A stretch of 64,000 nucleotides of DNA from Zoroaster sp. YZ-2022. Lineage: Eukaryota > Echinodermata > Asteroidea > Forcipulatida > Zoroasteridae. The first letter of the stretch is position 1, and each line of letters starts with the position of its first letter. Positions 45,401-60,400 of this stretch are shown here, one piece after another. Location of the stretch: assembly GCA_029582265.1 (NCBI GenBank), contig CM055816.1, positions 86,630,288 through 86,694,287 on the forward strand, given 5' to 3'. The translations under genes and the position numbers were made by a program. A model generated the notes under the pieces. It did no database searches and had not been told where the DNA came from. It saw only the letters and a program-made list of their open reading frames with translations.

Positions 45401-48400
45401 CTCTTGCATTCACTTAAGTCAGTGTACCAGATACTCATTTCATTAATTCAAATTCTCAACATGCTTCCTAAAAATAAGTCTGCTTGCCTCGACTCCCACG
45501 CCAGGAAGGCCCCATAAATGAGAAGAAGTCCCTTCCAACCGAACATGATGCCAGACCACAGGAAACTCGGTGAATTAGGAGATTCACATTTGTATGACAT
45601 CCGCACAATTACCTTATCGGCCTCCACATCAATCTGAAGGTAAAACCGAAAAATAGACAATTGTTTAATTTTGGTATTAGATTGTGTATAGATTGTGTGA
45701 AACCAAAATATCTAAATAAATGTTGATTGTCCTTTTTTGGCTCTTGAAAGTGCAGTCCACGCGAGAACAGTGCAGTGTCGCACAAGTACTCTCATCAGGA
45801 TGAAGCTTTTCTAGTTAATGCAAAATTAATAATAATAATAATAATAATAAAGATTTATAGCGCGCACATATCCACCCTGCTGGGCGCTCAAGGCGCGGAA
45901 ACAAAGATAAAAACATGAATACAAACAATATACAATGATAACATAGGGAAAAATTATGTACTGAGATACACGTACCTACAATGGAATTACAAATATACAT
46001 CATCTTTGAAGAATTGTGACATAAGATGAGTTTTAAGCATCGACTTAAATCTAGTTATACTATGACAAGATTTGAGTTTAGTTGGAAGATGATTCCAGAG
46101 TCTCGGAGCCGCGACAGAAAAAAGACCTATCACCCCAGTTCCGTTTTGATGTTGGTTTCCTTTAGGGTGACATGTTGCTGGAGCGCAAATTGCGTGATGG
46201 AGTGTAGACTTTAAGCAGTTCAGAAATATAAATTGAGCAATGTTATTAAAAGATTTGTGAACAATTAGCATAAGTTTAAAACAATTCTCTGTGAAACAGG
46301 AAGCCAGTGCAGTTCTTTCAAGATTGGCGTGATATGGCATGACTTTTTGGACAAAGTCACAACACGAGCTGCTGTGTTTTGTATGTTCTGAAGACGAGAT
46401 ATTTGATTCTGCGGGAGACCGTAGAGTAGAGCATTCCCGTTATCGAGACGTGATGTGACAAACGCATGAATAATTTGTTCAGTAGCACTTTTATTCAAGT
46501 ATTTCCTTATTCGGCTGATATTTCTGATATGAAATGATGATATGCGAACAATGTTGGAGATATGAGGTTTTAAAGTCATTGTCGAGTCAAATATAACACC
46601 CAAATTACGTGCTTGTGATGAGGGGTTATCTGCGAGTCACCAATTGCAATAGATGGAAGAGAAACTTTAGACAATTGCTGACGTGATCCAAATAGAACAA
46701 ATTCTGTTTTTCGTCGTTCAATTTCAGGAAGTTTTGTCGCATCCAACTTCGAATCTCTTGAATACATTTCTCCAGTGTTGTAATGCAGGAATCCGGCAGG
46801 GTTCTTGAGAAGATTTAAAAGTAATGTAGAGCTGCGTGTCATCAGCGTAGACATGGTAATTTAAATTATACTAAAATGATATCACGAACTGGAAACGTAT
46901 AAACAGTAAACCACTGTGGGCCGAGTACGGAGCCTTGGGGTACAGAATAGTCAAGAATAACAGGCTCGGAGGTGGCATTACCAATACAAACATGCTGAGG
47001 CCTATTTAAGGTAGGACTTACACCAATCCAGGGCTGTGTCATGTATTCAAGATGATATTGCAGGCGGGAGAGAAGGATTTTGTGATCGACCGTGTCAAAA
47101 AGCGGCGCTTAAGTCTAACAAAACTAATGCAGTGATTTTTCCATCATCCATGGCAGATAAAATGTCATTGTTGACGCGGAGAAGAGCAGTTTCCGTTCCA
47201 TGAAATGGTTTATAGGCTGACTGAAATGTATCCGACAGGTTATTCACACGAACATGGTCAGAGATCCGTGATGAAACAACTCGCTCGATTGTTTTTCCAA
47301 GGTACTTTAAATTCGCTACCGGTCGGTAATTTTTGAAAACTTCCTTGTCCAAATTGGGTTTCTTCAGGGTGGTTTAACATGAGCAATCTTCTGGCTATCA
47401 GGAAACAACCGGAAGAAAGAGATCTGTTTACAATAATTGTGATATACTTAGCAAACACATCAATATTTTTGTTTTATTAGCGAAGTTGGCACTGGATCAA
47501 GTTCACACGATTTTGATGGCGATTTCATGATGAGTTTCTTGATCTCCGTAACACTAGTAGGCTCAAACATAGACAGTCTACATTGTGGATCCTTGCGTGA
47601 TGGTGTTTGTGATAGAATGACAGGTACTGGGGAAAATAACGACGGATATTCTCAATTTTTGTGACAAAAAGTTTGAAAAATTCATTAGCGAGGTCCTGAT
47701 TGGAGTGTGTAGATGGAAGCACTGGAGCTTTGGGTTTATGAAGCAGTTTTCAACAATGTTAAAGAGTTTTTCTGATCGCCAGAGTTCTCTTCCACAAGAG
47801 ATGAGTAGTGAGTTATTTTGGCCTGGTTAATCATGTTCTTCACAATATCTCGTTGGTTACAGTATTCTTGCCGATGTACTCCAAGTTTCCCATTGTCACG
47901 CCATTTTCGTTCAAGTTGACGACGGATTTTCCTTGCAGCACGAATATCATCATTGAGACCAGGGGATTCAGATTGTAGTTTACAGTTCTAGTTTTTTGCG
48001 AGCATGATCGTCCAAGATGTTACGGACAGTAGATTCAAATAGATTGACACAAGAATCCAGCTCACCATCTTCAAGGTTTACATTTTCCAGTTGAGATTCA
48101 AGATCATGACATAAATCTCTAATATTTACATTTTTCCAGTGGCGAGTAGTTACAGAAATGGTAGGCATGGGAGGTTTTTTAAGGTTCATATCTGCCATGA
48201 TTGCATAATGATCAGATAAGCTGGGATGGATAGTTATATTCGAGATAAGAGGTGAAGTATTTTCACGCGTTATCATGAGGTCAAGACAGTGACCATATCG
48301 ATGAGTGGGTGCTGTGATATGCTGGATAAGTCCATGAGCAGAGAGCAGATCTTTAAACTGATTCGCATAATTGTTTGAAGAGATGTCCATATGAATGTTA

Positions 48401-51400
48401 AAATCGCCGGTTAAAATAATGTCAGATGGGTGCAAGAGATAATCCACAATTAATTTCTCAAATTCCTGCAGAAAACTGGAGAATTAAGACCAATTTACGA
48501 GCAATAAAGGATAGCATCGATTGTGATGGTTGAGACCACTGATGTCTATTATACTGACTGATCGAGGGTCATGCACTTAACTGAAGCCACTGTATGCCAC
48601 GTTACCACTCTCATAAACCACGCCTTCCTTGCATTTATTGTGTATGTGAGTGGTAAAATGGCGCTTGTGATGGCTTCAATAATTAATTAGGCACCAATGG
48701 GCCAACGCTCTATCCAGTCAGTATAATAGAGATCAGTGGTTGGGACCGGTCCACGGGCAATCAATGTCCAATATCTAATACACAGTATAACAAATAACTG
48801 AGTGGAATACAACCAACAGTGCGCACGAATATAATCATCATGCATTTACAGTGAAGGCTCATTCGTTGTCACAACTCTCGATCAGGCGCAAATCCAGAGT
48901 TTTGAACAAGAGTGGGCGGGGCACATGTGCAAAAGAGGGAGGAGTGCCCTGCCAAAGTTGGTTGGCGCCTAAGTTGAAATTTACCTGATCAGCAAGGGTT
49001 ATTTGGACGAGTTGGAACGGGTCGTAAGCAGTCCAGACAGATATTATGATGACATCAACCACCACTAGCACTCCTATGATCATGAAGAGATGGTAATCAA
49101 ATATCTGAAATAAATTAAATTCAAAAACGTTATAAACTTCTATAAAGTTATTATAGTTAAGGTTATGGTTAGAGAAGGTCTTCTAGAGGCGAAATGTAAG
49201 TACACTACACTCTAAAAACGAAGTGCTGAATATAGCACCTCGAGTGCAGTCACTATGCAAGCTCCTAAAAAGTGCTAAAATTAGCACTTCAGGTGCTATA
49301 TTCAGCACTTCGTTTTTAGAGTGCATATACAAAGTACACTCACTGGCCATAAGTGTTGCAACATTGAAATTCACACCAAAGTTCAGTTTGGAGAACTGTG
49401 TTACAATAATTTATTTTATTTAAGACTTAAGACTTAAGACATTTTGAAATTGCCTTTGTTTTGAAGTCAATGTTCTTTTTTGCTGTTCTTGCTATGTAAT
49501 ACACGATCGATGAAATCGGATTAAATGATTATCTCACCTGTTACTGTAAAGTGCTATTTTGAGCATGTTGCAATACTTTTGGCCAGTGAGTGTACACTCG
49601 ACGTGCTGAATATAGCACCTCAAGTGCTAATTTTAGCACTTTTTAGGAGCTTGTAATATAGTGACTGGACTTCAGGTGCTACATTCAGCACTTCGTTTTT
49701 TCGAGTGTACCTATTTTGGATTCGTTTGGATTTTGAATTTTGGATTCGTCTTCCTGCTTTACCGCAGATTGCTCGATGACAATAGGCCATCTAGAATCAT
49801 AAGTATAGGCTTATACATTAATTGAAGATGAAACCTTGCCTTGGGAATAATCAACAACTGATTTGATTTTTGCCTTTACATTGTACATTATCCCGACGCA
49901 TGAGTTCCATCAATTAATACGAAGAACTTACAAAAGATCAGATTTTGTACAAACAATCAGTAATCTGTAGCTGTTATTTAAAACATAATTAAACATACTT
50001 GGAATCAAATTCCAATCAAAATCAAAAATGTATGGACATAGTTCATAATTATCGTAACTTCTACCTTAGTCTTCTTTGTGCTGCTGAATATCACATGAAC
50101 TCGCCAAGTCTTTGCAAAAAGCCCGCCAAAAGCTAAAGTAAATGATATGGGGAGAATCCAAACTTGAGCCTGTATAAAAAAAATAATACCAAAACAAAGA
50201 ATAATAATAGCAAGTGATGGAATGATATATTGTCAAAGACAACAATGTGTGAAACCGAGTTGAACATCTCATCATAACCTGAACATTGCTGGGTACGTTC
50301 GAGTAGCTTCCCGAGGTAACCCGAGTAAGTCTTACGGGGAAGCCCCGAGCACAAGCTAATTGAACGAGCATCCCATCGAACGTTCGTCCTCTTGTTATTA
50401 AAGCGATGCGAGGAATGTCAAAGGTGGCACGGACTTTGTAAACAAAATATCGTACAACGAAACGATAGAAGAATAATTATTTCCCAGGTAAAAAAGGAAT
50501 TAATGGTCGTATTACTTTCTCAGGTTCGTACAAAACAACACGTCTTCTAATACAAGTACAGTCTCTACTCACAAATGCATTATTAAGAGGTAAAAATGTA
50601 TGTCAAACTTCACGAAATTGTCGCACTGAAAACAAAGATGGCGGTCATTCCGAATTATTCTCAAAGTGAAGTCAGGCTTGGGTAAGTGACGTGTCACTTA
50701 TCCAAGCCTGCCTCAAGTGACCTGCTTCACGAGCAGGTTACTTGAGGCTGACTCAGGTAAGCCCCGGCAATGACGTCAGACCTACTTGAACGCACTGGAG
50801 TCAGACCCGGGTCGACCCGGGGAAGCTACTCAAACGCATCTACTAATCATCAGCGCGCTACCGTGGACACGCATTGAGAGCCAATCAGAACACGCTCACG
50901 ACGAGCACTTGTAGAGTGAAAGAACGAGTGACATGTACATGTACGTATTTACAATTATAATAAACGTCAAATTTACATAAAGAATATTAGTAAGGAATAT
51001 ATAAATATTCATGAGTCAAGTGAACATCTTATCTACATACGATCGTACGGCGGCACGAACCGATTCAAACTGGGAGTTGTATGTGGCGCCTTCACGGCCA
51101 TTACTAAAGCACAGAGACGACGACATCGTAAATCATTTACTAAATCGATATTTGTACGTTAACTTTATGGAATTGAGCTCAAATAACATGATATCTTAAT
51201 GAGATCATCTGTAATAATTATATTAGGTATCTGATACCAAGTGAAAATATTGTGTAGCTTTTAATAGCTTTAAAAGTCGCGGTGCTGTTTGTGCCTTTTC
51301 ATTTCTACAGGCCTCCCTCATTCCAGCCGTGGTGGGGCTCTCAACGAGACATCATGCAACTCAATATAGTACTTCAAGAAATCTGAAAAATAATCTATTT

Positions 51401-54400
51401 TTGTCAAACCAAACTGTAGTAAAGAGATCGTCGCATTAGTGTAACCATGGAGGAATCCTTGTTACGACGTTGTTGCAAATACGGATGTTTGTCCGAGCAA
51501 CAAGGTCGTATAAATTATTTCCACATAGTTCCCAGATGAACACGCAAAACCTGTGTAAGAAGACACCCCGTTGTTTCACTCTTGTTTTAATGTAAGCAAA
51601 TGTATGCAAATGTATGCAAATGTACGACATTTTTCCATTGTTTAAATACTGCCTAATATGCTCTAACATTAATACACAACATCTGTATGTATTTCACTGT
51701 TAGTGTTACACAAGATTTAGTAGGATTTGAAGCTTTGCATGTTGGAAGCACAGTAGAAGATTTGCGGTAGCACCATGTGTCACTCTCTAGAAGAACCGGT
51801 AATGAGATATTATATTTCCTAGAGATTGTTACATGGTGTTTCCGCAAACCCTATATCCTATTATATATATATAATTATACACAACTTGATTCTTATACAC
51901 TCTAAAAAACGAAGTGCTGAATATAGCACCTCAAGTGCAGTCACTATACAAGCTCCTAAAAAGTGCTAAAATTAGCACTTGAGGTGCTATATTCAGCACT
52001 TCGAGTGTACTTTGTATATGCACTCTAAAACTGAATATAGCTAATTTTAGCACTTTTTAGGAGCTTGTGTAGTGACTGCACTCGAGGTGCTATATTCAGC
52101 ACTTCGTTTTTAGAGTGTAAAGTATGGATGCATTTGCTGACATTTTACTAAAATTGTATAATGGATTTCAGTTATGCCACAGCAAAAATTGGAGAGACGA
52201 CCGGTATGCTTGATTTTTTTTCGAGCCATTTCAAAATAATAATAGTTTTAACAACCACACGACTAATAGGTCGAAATGTCTCTCACCAAGCACAAGTAAT
52301 TCATGGTCGTCTCAGATACAAGGTTTTCGTCCAGACCGCTTAATATTACATCCGTGTAGCACATGAAACAGCCGACAGCGATCACGTTGTTAACTTTAGG
52401 ACACGACAGTTTCACGATCCTGAAAGAAAGTATTAAGGATTAAATTAAAACACTGATTAACACAAAAATCAAATGGTCAATCAAATTATCTACCGAAATC
52501 TTCGTAACGAGGTTGGCCTAAAGGCTCACAATGTACTTACGTTTGTTTTAGGTCAAACTATGGCTTATAATTGTATGAGATAAGATTGAAGTTCATATCA
52601 TTTTTTTCCCAGAACATTTCGCAGCTTGTACCCATGTATACTCCTTGGTGGAGAGAAGCAATAATAGTAAAGCTCCTCAATCAAGGGCGGTCTCGGCCAG
52701 GATTCAAACCAATATTCTGAAAAATCTGACATCTTTTTGTAAACTCGAAAAGCGGGGGTCATCAAATGGGATGGAGATTTTTATATAAAATTATCGTTTC
52801 TCAACATTCTGCACATATTTATTTTAGAAAAGGAAATAATACTTTTTATGTCTGAATCTGATGTTAAATATCAGGAAAGCAATTGTCATTATCATTCCAA
52901 TCACAGCGAGAGATGCGAAGACGCTGAATGTTGATGTGCCGATACCCACGTACACGATCTCCCGCAATGGTCCATCTCTTGGAGTGTCACCCCCTGAAAT
53001 ATGTAATCGGAATGTGGTTTTGTTTATTACTCTAATTATGACACCCTGAAATACATAACTGATTGAAAAAAATGTGTGCCTCTAACCTTCGGATACCATA
53101 CCAAATTAAGCATTGCTATTTAAACACAAATTGAATGGCTCCGGCCGGAGGAGACAACGGAGCAGAACTCTTACTCTTCACTTTTGGTCGACAGAGGGCG
53201 TATCACAGATATCACAGATATCACTGTCTGATTAGGAGGCCGGCCGCGCACGCTGATTGGGCAGCCGTGCAATTCCAAGGATAAAGACACGGCATGCGCG
53301 CGCTGAGTTGCAAGTTCTGCCCGCGCCCAGTGCAATTGATATGTGTGTGATGTGGCGCGCTAGCTGGATTGGAATTTAACGCACATGGTGGTCATATTAG
53401 TTTAGTTGTAGACTTAGACAGATGTTGGAGACGTCAGTGTTGATTGGCGGTTGGACCACCACATCAGGTTGACTCCGTAGCCTCTATGGGTGCGTTCGAG
53501 TAGCTTCCCCAGGTCGACCCAGGTCTGACTCTGGAGCAATCGCGGTCTGACTTCATTGCCGGGGCTTACCTGGGTAAGCCTCAAGTACCTGCTAGCAAAG
53601 CAGGTCACTTGAGGCAGACCCGGGTAAGTGACGTGGCGTGACGTAACTTTGAGATTATTCTGAATGGCCGCCATCTTTGTTTTCAATGCGGCAATTTCGT
53701 GAAGTTTGACACACATTTTCAACCCTTAACCCTTTCATTACCAGCCAGTTATGGCAGAGATTACCCTTCTTTACCACAGTAATTAGGAGCCCAATGTCAC
53801 TTGAGCACCAGTGGGTTTTACACAATTTCATTGAAGTGCGCCCTCACACGGCAGGAATACACTTTTTTAACTTTCTCATTTGTATGTAAAAATGAGTATA
53901 CAAAAGGGAGGAAAACATTGTGCAAAAGCTAAATATTTGGATCAGTATTTACACTAAAGTAAAGTAATACAAATGGGTGATATTTCATGCAAATACGGTA
54001 CAGGTATAATATTTTTTTTCCATGTGAAAAACAACTTGATGAGTTTTTGGGGATTTTTTTTGGTTATCTACTTGGAAATGAACCATTTACTTGTATTCAG
54101 TGTAAATACATCACAATCCATGCTAACACCCCCCACCCCCAATTCAATGTTGGTTTGGACCAATCTGCAGATTTTTTAAGTGTAATATCTAAACACTTAA
54201 ATATTTGGATCAGGATTTACACTAAAGTAAAGTAATACAAATGGGTGATATTTCATGCAAATACGGGACAGGTATAAGAATTTTTTCCATGTGAAAACAA
54301 CTTGGATGAGATTTTGGGGATTTTTTTGGTTATCTACTTGAAATGAACCATTTACTTGTATTCAGTGTAAATACATCACAATCCATGCGACATTCCTCAT

Positions 54401-57400
54401 CTCAATTCAATGTTGGTTTGGACTGTAATCTGCGGCTTGACCGACCATTCCCAACATTGAACGGGGGGGGGGGGGGTTTGAAGGCAAATAGTATAGATTT
54501 ACAATCAAGTGATGTGGTATTTCTCAAAGCAAGGAACTATGCACATAGGTTGGGCACATTGTTTACAGATCATCTTTGTTTGTTTTCGCCTGCCTAATTT
54601 TCGGTTACTGCAAACAATGCAGTCGCGTTTCTTTCCATTGGGGGTTTTGCCAGGATAGTGCTGTTGCCCTGTCAACTCAATAGGAATATGGTATATCAAC
54701 TGATTTGTTGCGTTACGTTCCCAACCCAACAGCAAGCCCTGTACAATCCCTATACGAAAATCAAGGTTACTGACATTTTTGTTCCCTGCTATGCTGGTGA
54801 ATATTACTCTGCTATTGACAATACAAATATTCAGCATATGGAAAAAAACTCTTTTCCACCATTTCAAGCTTCTGTGTGTATGATTGTAGTACTGAAAACA
54901 TTGGTTGGCAAGATCAGTTCCACCCATGTTTTTGTTGTAATCTTCAATACAATTGGGCTTCATAACATCACAAAATCCACTTTGTGCTTTTATTACACCG
55001 AATTTGCTTTTGGACAAATCACTGTTGCCTACATTAGTTAAAAGTGTTACAGATTTTTTGTCTTGCCAAACGATACACAATTGCCCACCTTTCACCAAAA
55101 AAATGGGTCATCTCCTTTCTTCATTTTATGGTTTTTTGGGTTTGCGGCCTGGGGTATTCCCTGTGTAGTGTAACGAACAGTTCCACAACATCCGAATCCT
55201 AGTTGTAAGTTTAGCTACAAGAGCTGGGCTAGTATAGTAATTATCACAATATATTACGTGTCCCTTATTCTTAAGTCCATGGACCAGATCAATGACGACT
55301 TTTCCTGCAACTGTTGGGTTTGGCGGATGGCAGTCTGATGACTTGAAATCTACGTCTGCATCATAAACAGTTTGGGTGTCGTCGGCTCCTGTGTACAGTT
55401 TCCAAGCACACGTGTAGCCTGTTTTGGACTCGTTCAGGGAGAAGGCTTTAATACCCTGTTTGATAGGTTTGTTAGGCATGTACTGAACAAAACTTAATCG
55501 TCCCTTGAATTTCAACATACTCTCGTCTGGAGACAGATTCTGCGCAGGGTTATACAGGTTGAGAAACTTCTGGACGAGGACTTCTATCAAGGGCCGAACT
55601 TTTGGAAAGTTTGTCCTGTTTAGCCAAGGCTCTACGAGGAATTTGGTTATTTGAGATGTGGAGGAACCGAAGAATTGAACTGAACCGATTTCGGGACATG
55701 ATCGACGGTAGAATGGGATGCGAAGAACTTCAGATGTTGACCAGTACATCTTGTATTGAGAGGATTTGTTTATGCCCATAGCAATGAGAGTGCCACAAAT
55801 GCCATCATTTCTGGAATGTTGGTTGGGTGCCAGGAGAATTGTTGACCAGGATTTGATTCTATTGTTTGCTGCGCATAGCGATTAGTCTCATCGACGAGCA
55901 TATCCCACACGAGTTGACAAAAATACAGCTTGAAGATCTCCACTGCCGACAGTGTGGCAAAGTCGCCGGTGGGGCCAGAATTTCCATTGAACTGCACAGT
56001 CCCACACTCGTAATGGTCTCGTCGTTCCCAACCGGATCGGAAATCTAACTTTCCTGTCGTTCTTGATCTCGGTCGGCTGTCACCTTGGTAGGTAGGCTGC
56101 AACAGAAAAACAAGGCAAAGGAGGATTAATCTCGGTCCTTTGTAAATACAATATCTCAATGCTGCATGTGCACAGGCCACAGGGGGTCATGCGCAAAATG
56201 AATATTGTGATTATAAAAAAAATATGGCAGATACCATCCACTCCAAAACTCGTTATCGATAAATTTTCGTTTTAATGTGGGATTGTGAATGTGAATTCCC
56301 CCAACTTCTTGCATAATACGACTTATGAGGGCCTTTCGAATACAAGGCTATTCTTTTGGAAGCTTGAGACTAAGAAGAGTGCATTTTCAGCCTGTTAACG
56401 CTAAACAGCACGACCGGCTATGGGTAAATGTTAACATTTCTATGCTGCCTATATGATCTATACATCAACTTGCTGTTTCAATGAATACAAATATTACCCC
56501 AACAAACTAATAATAATTGTACATTTTCACTTGACGTTTTTGACCCAGTCCAGGGGGTGGGGATTTGGTCAATCCTATTAAAAGGGATCCATTTTCTAAA
56601 TTTACATTACTCAACTCCAACAGTTGTAACGCTATTTACGCTATAGCCTAGGAAAATAAGTGAATTACGTTAATTTGCATTGGGCCAGGAAGAGTAACGT
56701 TAACTGTTATTAATATTAGTTATTCATTTTTACTGTGATTTTGGCCTACCTCTTCAAGTTCAACGTCGTCGTCGTCATCCGTTACTTCGTCATCTGATTC
56801 TGAGCCACTGTCTGCCAAAATCTCAGCCAAAATGCCATCATTTATGTCCGTTTCCATCATGATTGCAACTAAATTCAACTGACCGTTGTGTGGAAGCGAG
56901 TGGACGCTAGCACCAAAAACCGCAAAGTGACGCACTTTTCTTTTCATAAACTTTTATACACTTCATTCCTGTCAATAGAGGGCGCCAACCCCAAAAACAA
57001 CTCAAGCATTTTCAGGTGGTGATTTAAGTCGCCGTGGTCGTCAAGGGCATGCCGATTCCCGGCACCTTTTAGAGCCCACGGGAAGGAAGCGTATCACAAC
57101 AAAGGCTCTTTTTAGAGCCCGTGGGATCGAAAGGGTTAAACAATTTGTGAGTAGAGACTGTTCTTGTACTAGAAGACGTGTTGTTTTGTACAAACCTGAG
57201 AAGTAATGCGATCACTAGTTCCTGTTTTACCCGGGAAATAATTATTTTGCGATCGTTTCGTTTGTTTAGAAGTCTGTGCGACCTTAGACATTCTTCACAT
57301 CGCTTTAACGACCACAAAAGGGTGAACGTTCCACGGGATACTCGTTCGATTAGCTCGTGCTCGTGTGACTTACTCGGTTTAATCGGGGAAGCTACTCGAA

Positions 57401-60400
57401 CGCACCCTATGCTCCGTAAGGAGTTAGACTGGTACCCTGTCTTTATCCTTATAAATAAAGACAGGCTCATGGCGTACCATTCAAAGGTTTAGCTACCGAT
57501 CAAGGTCAAAGTTGAATCTCGGGGAAAACACGTCGGCCGCACGGCCAGTATCTGGCGTAATTCACAAGCCCCAAAGCGTGACGCCAGGGGCGCGTTTTCG
57601 CCACCCTAGCCACATATACGATGCGATTCAAAGTTTGGCAAAATAAAACTTACTCGTGAGTGCTAGTAATAAACTTAAAAGATATACTGGTATACGAACA
57701 ATCATTCCATCATGTTTTAACAAATAATTAACAAAACTTTCGTTACTTTTTACAATCCGCCATCTTGAAACCAAGTGTAAACCGATCACAAACTTCGATT
57801 CACGTTTGGTCATAACAATGACGTCATCGCAGCACAACCGAACTCGCGAAAACGCTTAACCAATGACCAAAGTCCAAACATGTTTCTGGTTACGGTCGCG
57901 AAAATGCGCCCTAGATCTTCAGGCTACGTAGGGAGTAGACTGGTCCCCTGTCTATATCCTATCAAGGATATAGACAGGCTCCAGGCGTACCACTCAACGG
58001 ATTTCATTGGATACGTTAACGCGTTGTGCAGAAGATCTGACGTCATGCTTCGAGGCTTGTGGGCTAACTACCAAACAAGGTCAAAGTTCAACATCGGAAA
58101 AAAAATGGCGGCTGCACGGCCAGGATCTGGCGTAATTCAGATCTTCAGGCTAAATGTACGTAGGGAGATCCAACGGAGCGGAAATATTCCTATTCACTTT
58201 TAGGTCGATAGAGGGCGTATCACAATTAGCTGTCACTATCTGGGTTTGTAATCGAATCATCTCGTTGCGTTATTAAATTGAACACATAAAATTGAAGAAA
58301 ACATGGCTAACTGTGGTTGTAACACTGATGGACAATATGTGGGGATGTAAGGTAAATTATTATCTTGGATGTAGATTAACAGTACGCATTAAAGTTGTGC
58401 CTAACTGATTTACCTGTAAACAGCAGTTGTTCCTTTCTTGACCATTGTAAACCCTTCTCCTGAAAATACACACCGACTGATTGTTTAACTCCGTCTGCCA
58501 AAGACAAAATAACAATTGAAACATTTCGGCGTAATCAATATCCACTGAAAGGTACCAAGGAAAGTTATCAATGAAAATGTTGAAATGTTAAAATTTATGC
58601 AAATGAAATATATCTTTTTATATGCAGGTTAAACTGTACCCAACGGCTTACCTTGTACAAAACGTTTCTTGTAACAATTGGTCTATTAATTTTCGAGAGA
58701 ATTAGTTGAGTCAATTTCCAAAAGTCCAAATAAATAATGTTCATTGATGTATGTATGCACATTTATGAATCTGAAAACTTCATAAACCTCATGCTACTGG
58801 TTCTGACTTGTTTAAACGGATTTTCTGGCACTTTCTATTGGAATGTATTCATTTCGCTGAATAACAATTATTGATTATTATAATTTGTTTTAATTGGTTG
58901 GGAAAACATGTACTTAAAGTGGAGTGTTGCTTAAAATATTATTCATACTTCCAAGGTGAGTGTAAAATTATATATATAAACCATCATGTCACATGTGCAG
59001 ACACTGGAAAATTTTGAGAAGGTAGAGTTTTTCATTGTTCTCAATATCGTGCGCATGCTCAGAATTACGTAACATTGGGAAAAGGACCAGTAAGTTAGCC
59101 TGAAGATCTGACGTCACGCTTTGAGCTAGAGGCGCTTGAATTACGCCAGATCCTGGCGTGCGTCCACCATGTTTTCCCCGATGCTCAACTTTGAGCTTGG
59201 TTGGTAGCTGTAGTGCGCGCGCCTCGAAGCGCGACGCCATATTTTCAGCACAACGTATCCAATGAAACCCCTTGAATGGTACGCCTGGAGCCTGTCTATA
59301 TCAGTGATATAGGATAAAGACAGGGGACCAGTCTACCAGTAAGTCTGCTGCCATCAGAGTGTCGTTAGGAGTACCAGTGATGTCAAGATAGGTATAGCTG
59401 TTTATATGTTTATAATGTGGAGATTTAACATTTTGTTCTTAAATATCCACATATCATCACGTATTGTAAACAACAATTATAATTATACAAACGAACAAGC
59501 ATTGTGATGTAGTGCCTTACTTAAAATTGCTCGAATAAAGAATTTGTCTTCAAAGATAATAATTCCAAACCACATTATTATCTCAGGAAGGAAAGACAAT
59601 AGCTGCACATTGGCTCAAATAACCCGACAAAACCTTTAGAAATGAATTAAAATATAGTCCGGTGCAAAATTACATCATTTATAAAACGGTAGCAGAAAAC
59701 CGAGCATTTATTTTATCTATACCGACCTTACTTAATCAAAATGTAATTTACATGCCGATCAGCCAGGGGTAGTGTTTGTAGTTCCGATGTTTAACCTGGG
59801 AAGTAGCGGTCGAAAGAATGCACAGAACTGATGCTTATTGTATATTGATTCATAAATTAAATTATGGAGCGCTCAAAGAAAAAATACTTATCTAGTTAGA
59901 CTGTCGTTTTGGGAATAAACTGGCTGTGCGGTCTTATCTTGATATCTAAAGAAATGTGTATTATGCCACAGACTACAGATTTTGCCTGCAATAGTTTGAA
60001 AACATCTGAACCATTTTTTGAAAATTTTGTGCCATCATATAGAGTGCATTCAATTGTCACTCAGCTTAAGAAATTTTACTGAAAAGTGTACTTCCGATTG
60101 GTTTCATTTATTATTATTTTTTGTGCGGGTATTACCAATTTTACGAATCCTTCAAAGTCATATAACTGTTTCAGTCTCTATTGTAAGTGACATTTAATAT
60201 TTCGGTGGAAGTATTTTGCAGTATGCCTAATGGAATACGAAGGTTTTGCCTATTTGTACAAGTAATTCTTAAGTAATTCTGAATTCAGCGGAAGATCTTT
60301 AACGCAATACTTGCCGGAAGTGACATGGCTTTCAAAAGAAAGTTAAAGCTCTCAGGGGGAGATAGACGTTACCTTTCATTGATTGCACTGCCGCTATTGA

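Larger units (their letters stand above)
53488..57407. mobile_element. Element Z, copy 2, split by piggyBac
   Basis: Ends GGGTGCGTTCGAGTAGCTTC and inverted, flanked by TAT at 53485-53487 and 57408-57410. About 510 bp without the insertion. In gene B intron 9. Confidence 0.8.

Noticed and set aside
46026..46214. Plus-strand 62-aa frame
   Set aside because: It is the antisense shadow of the LINE C-terminus.
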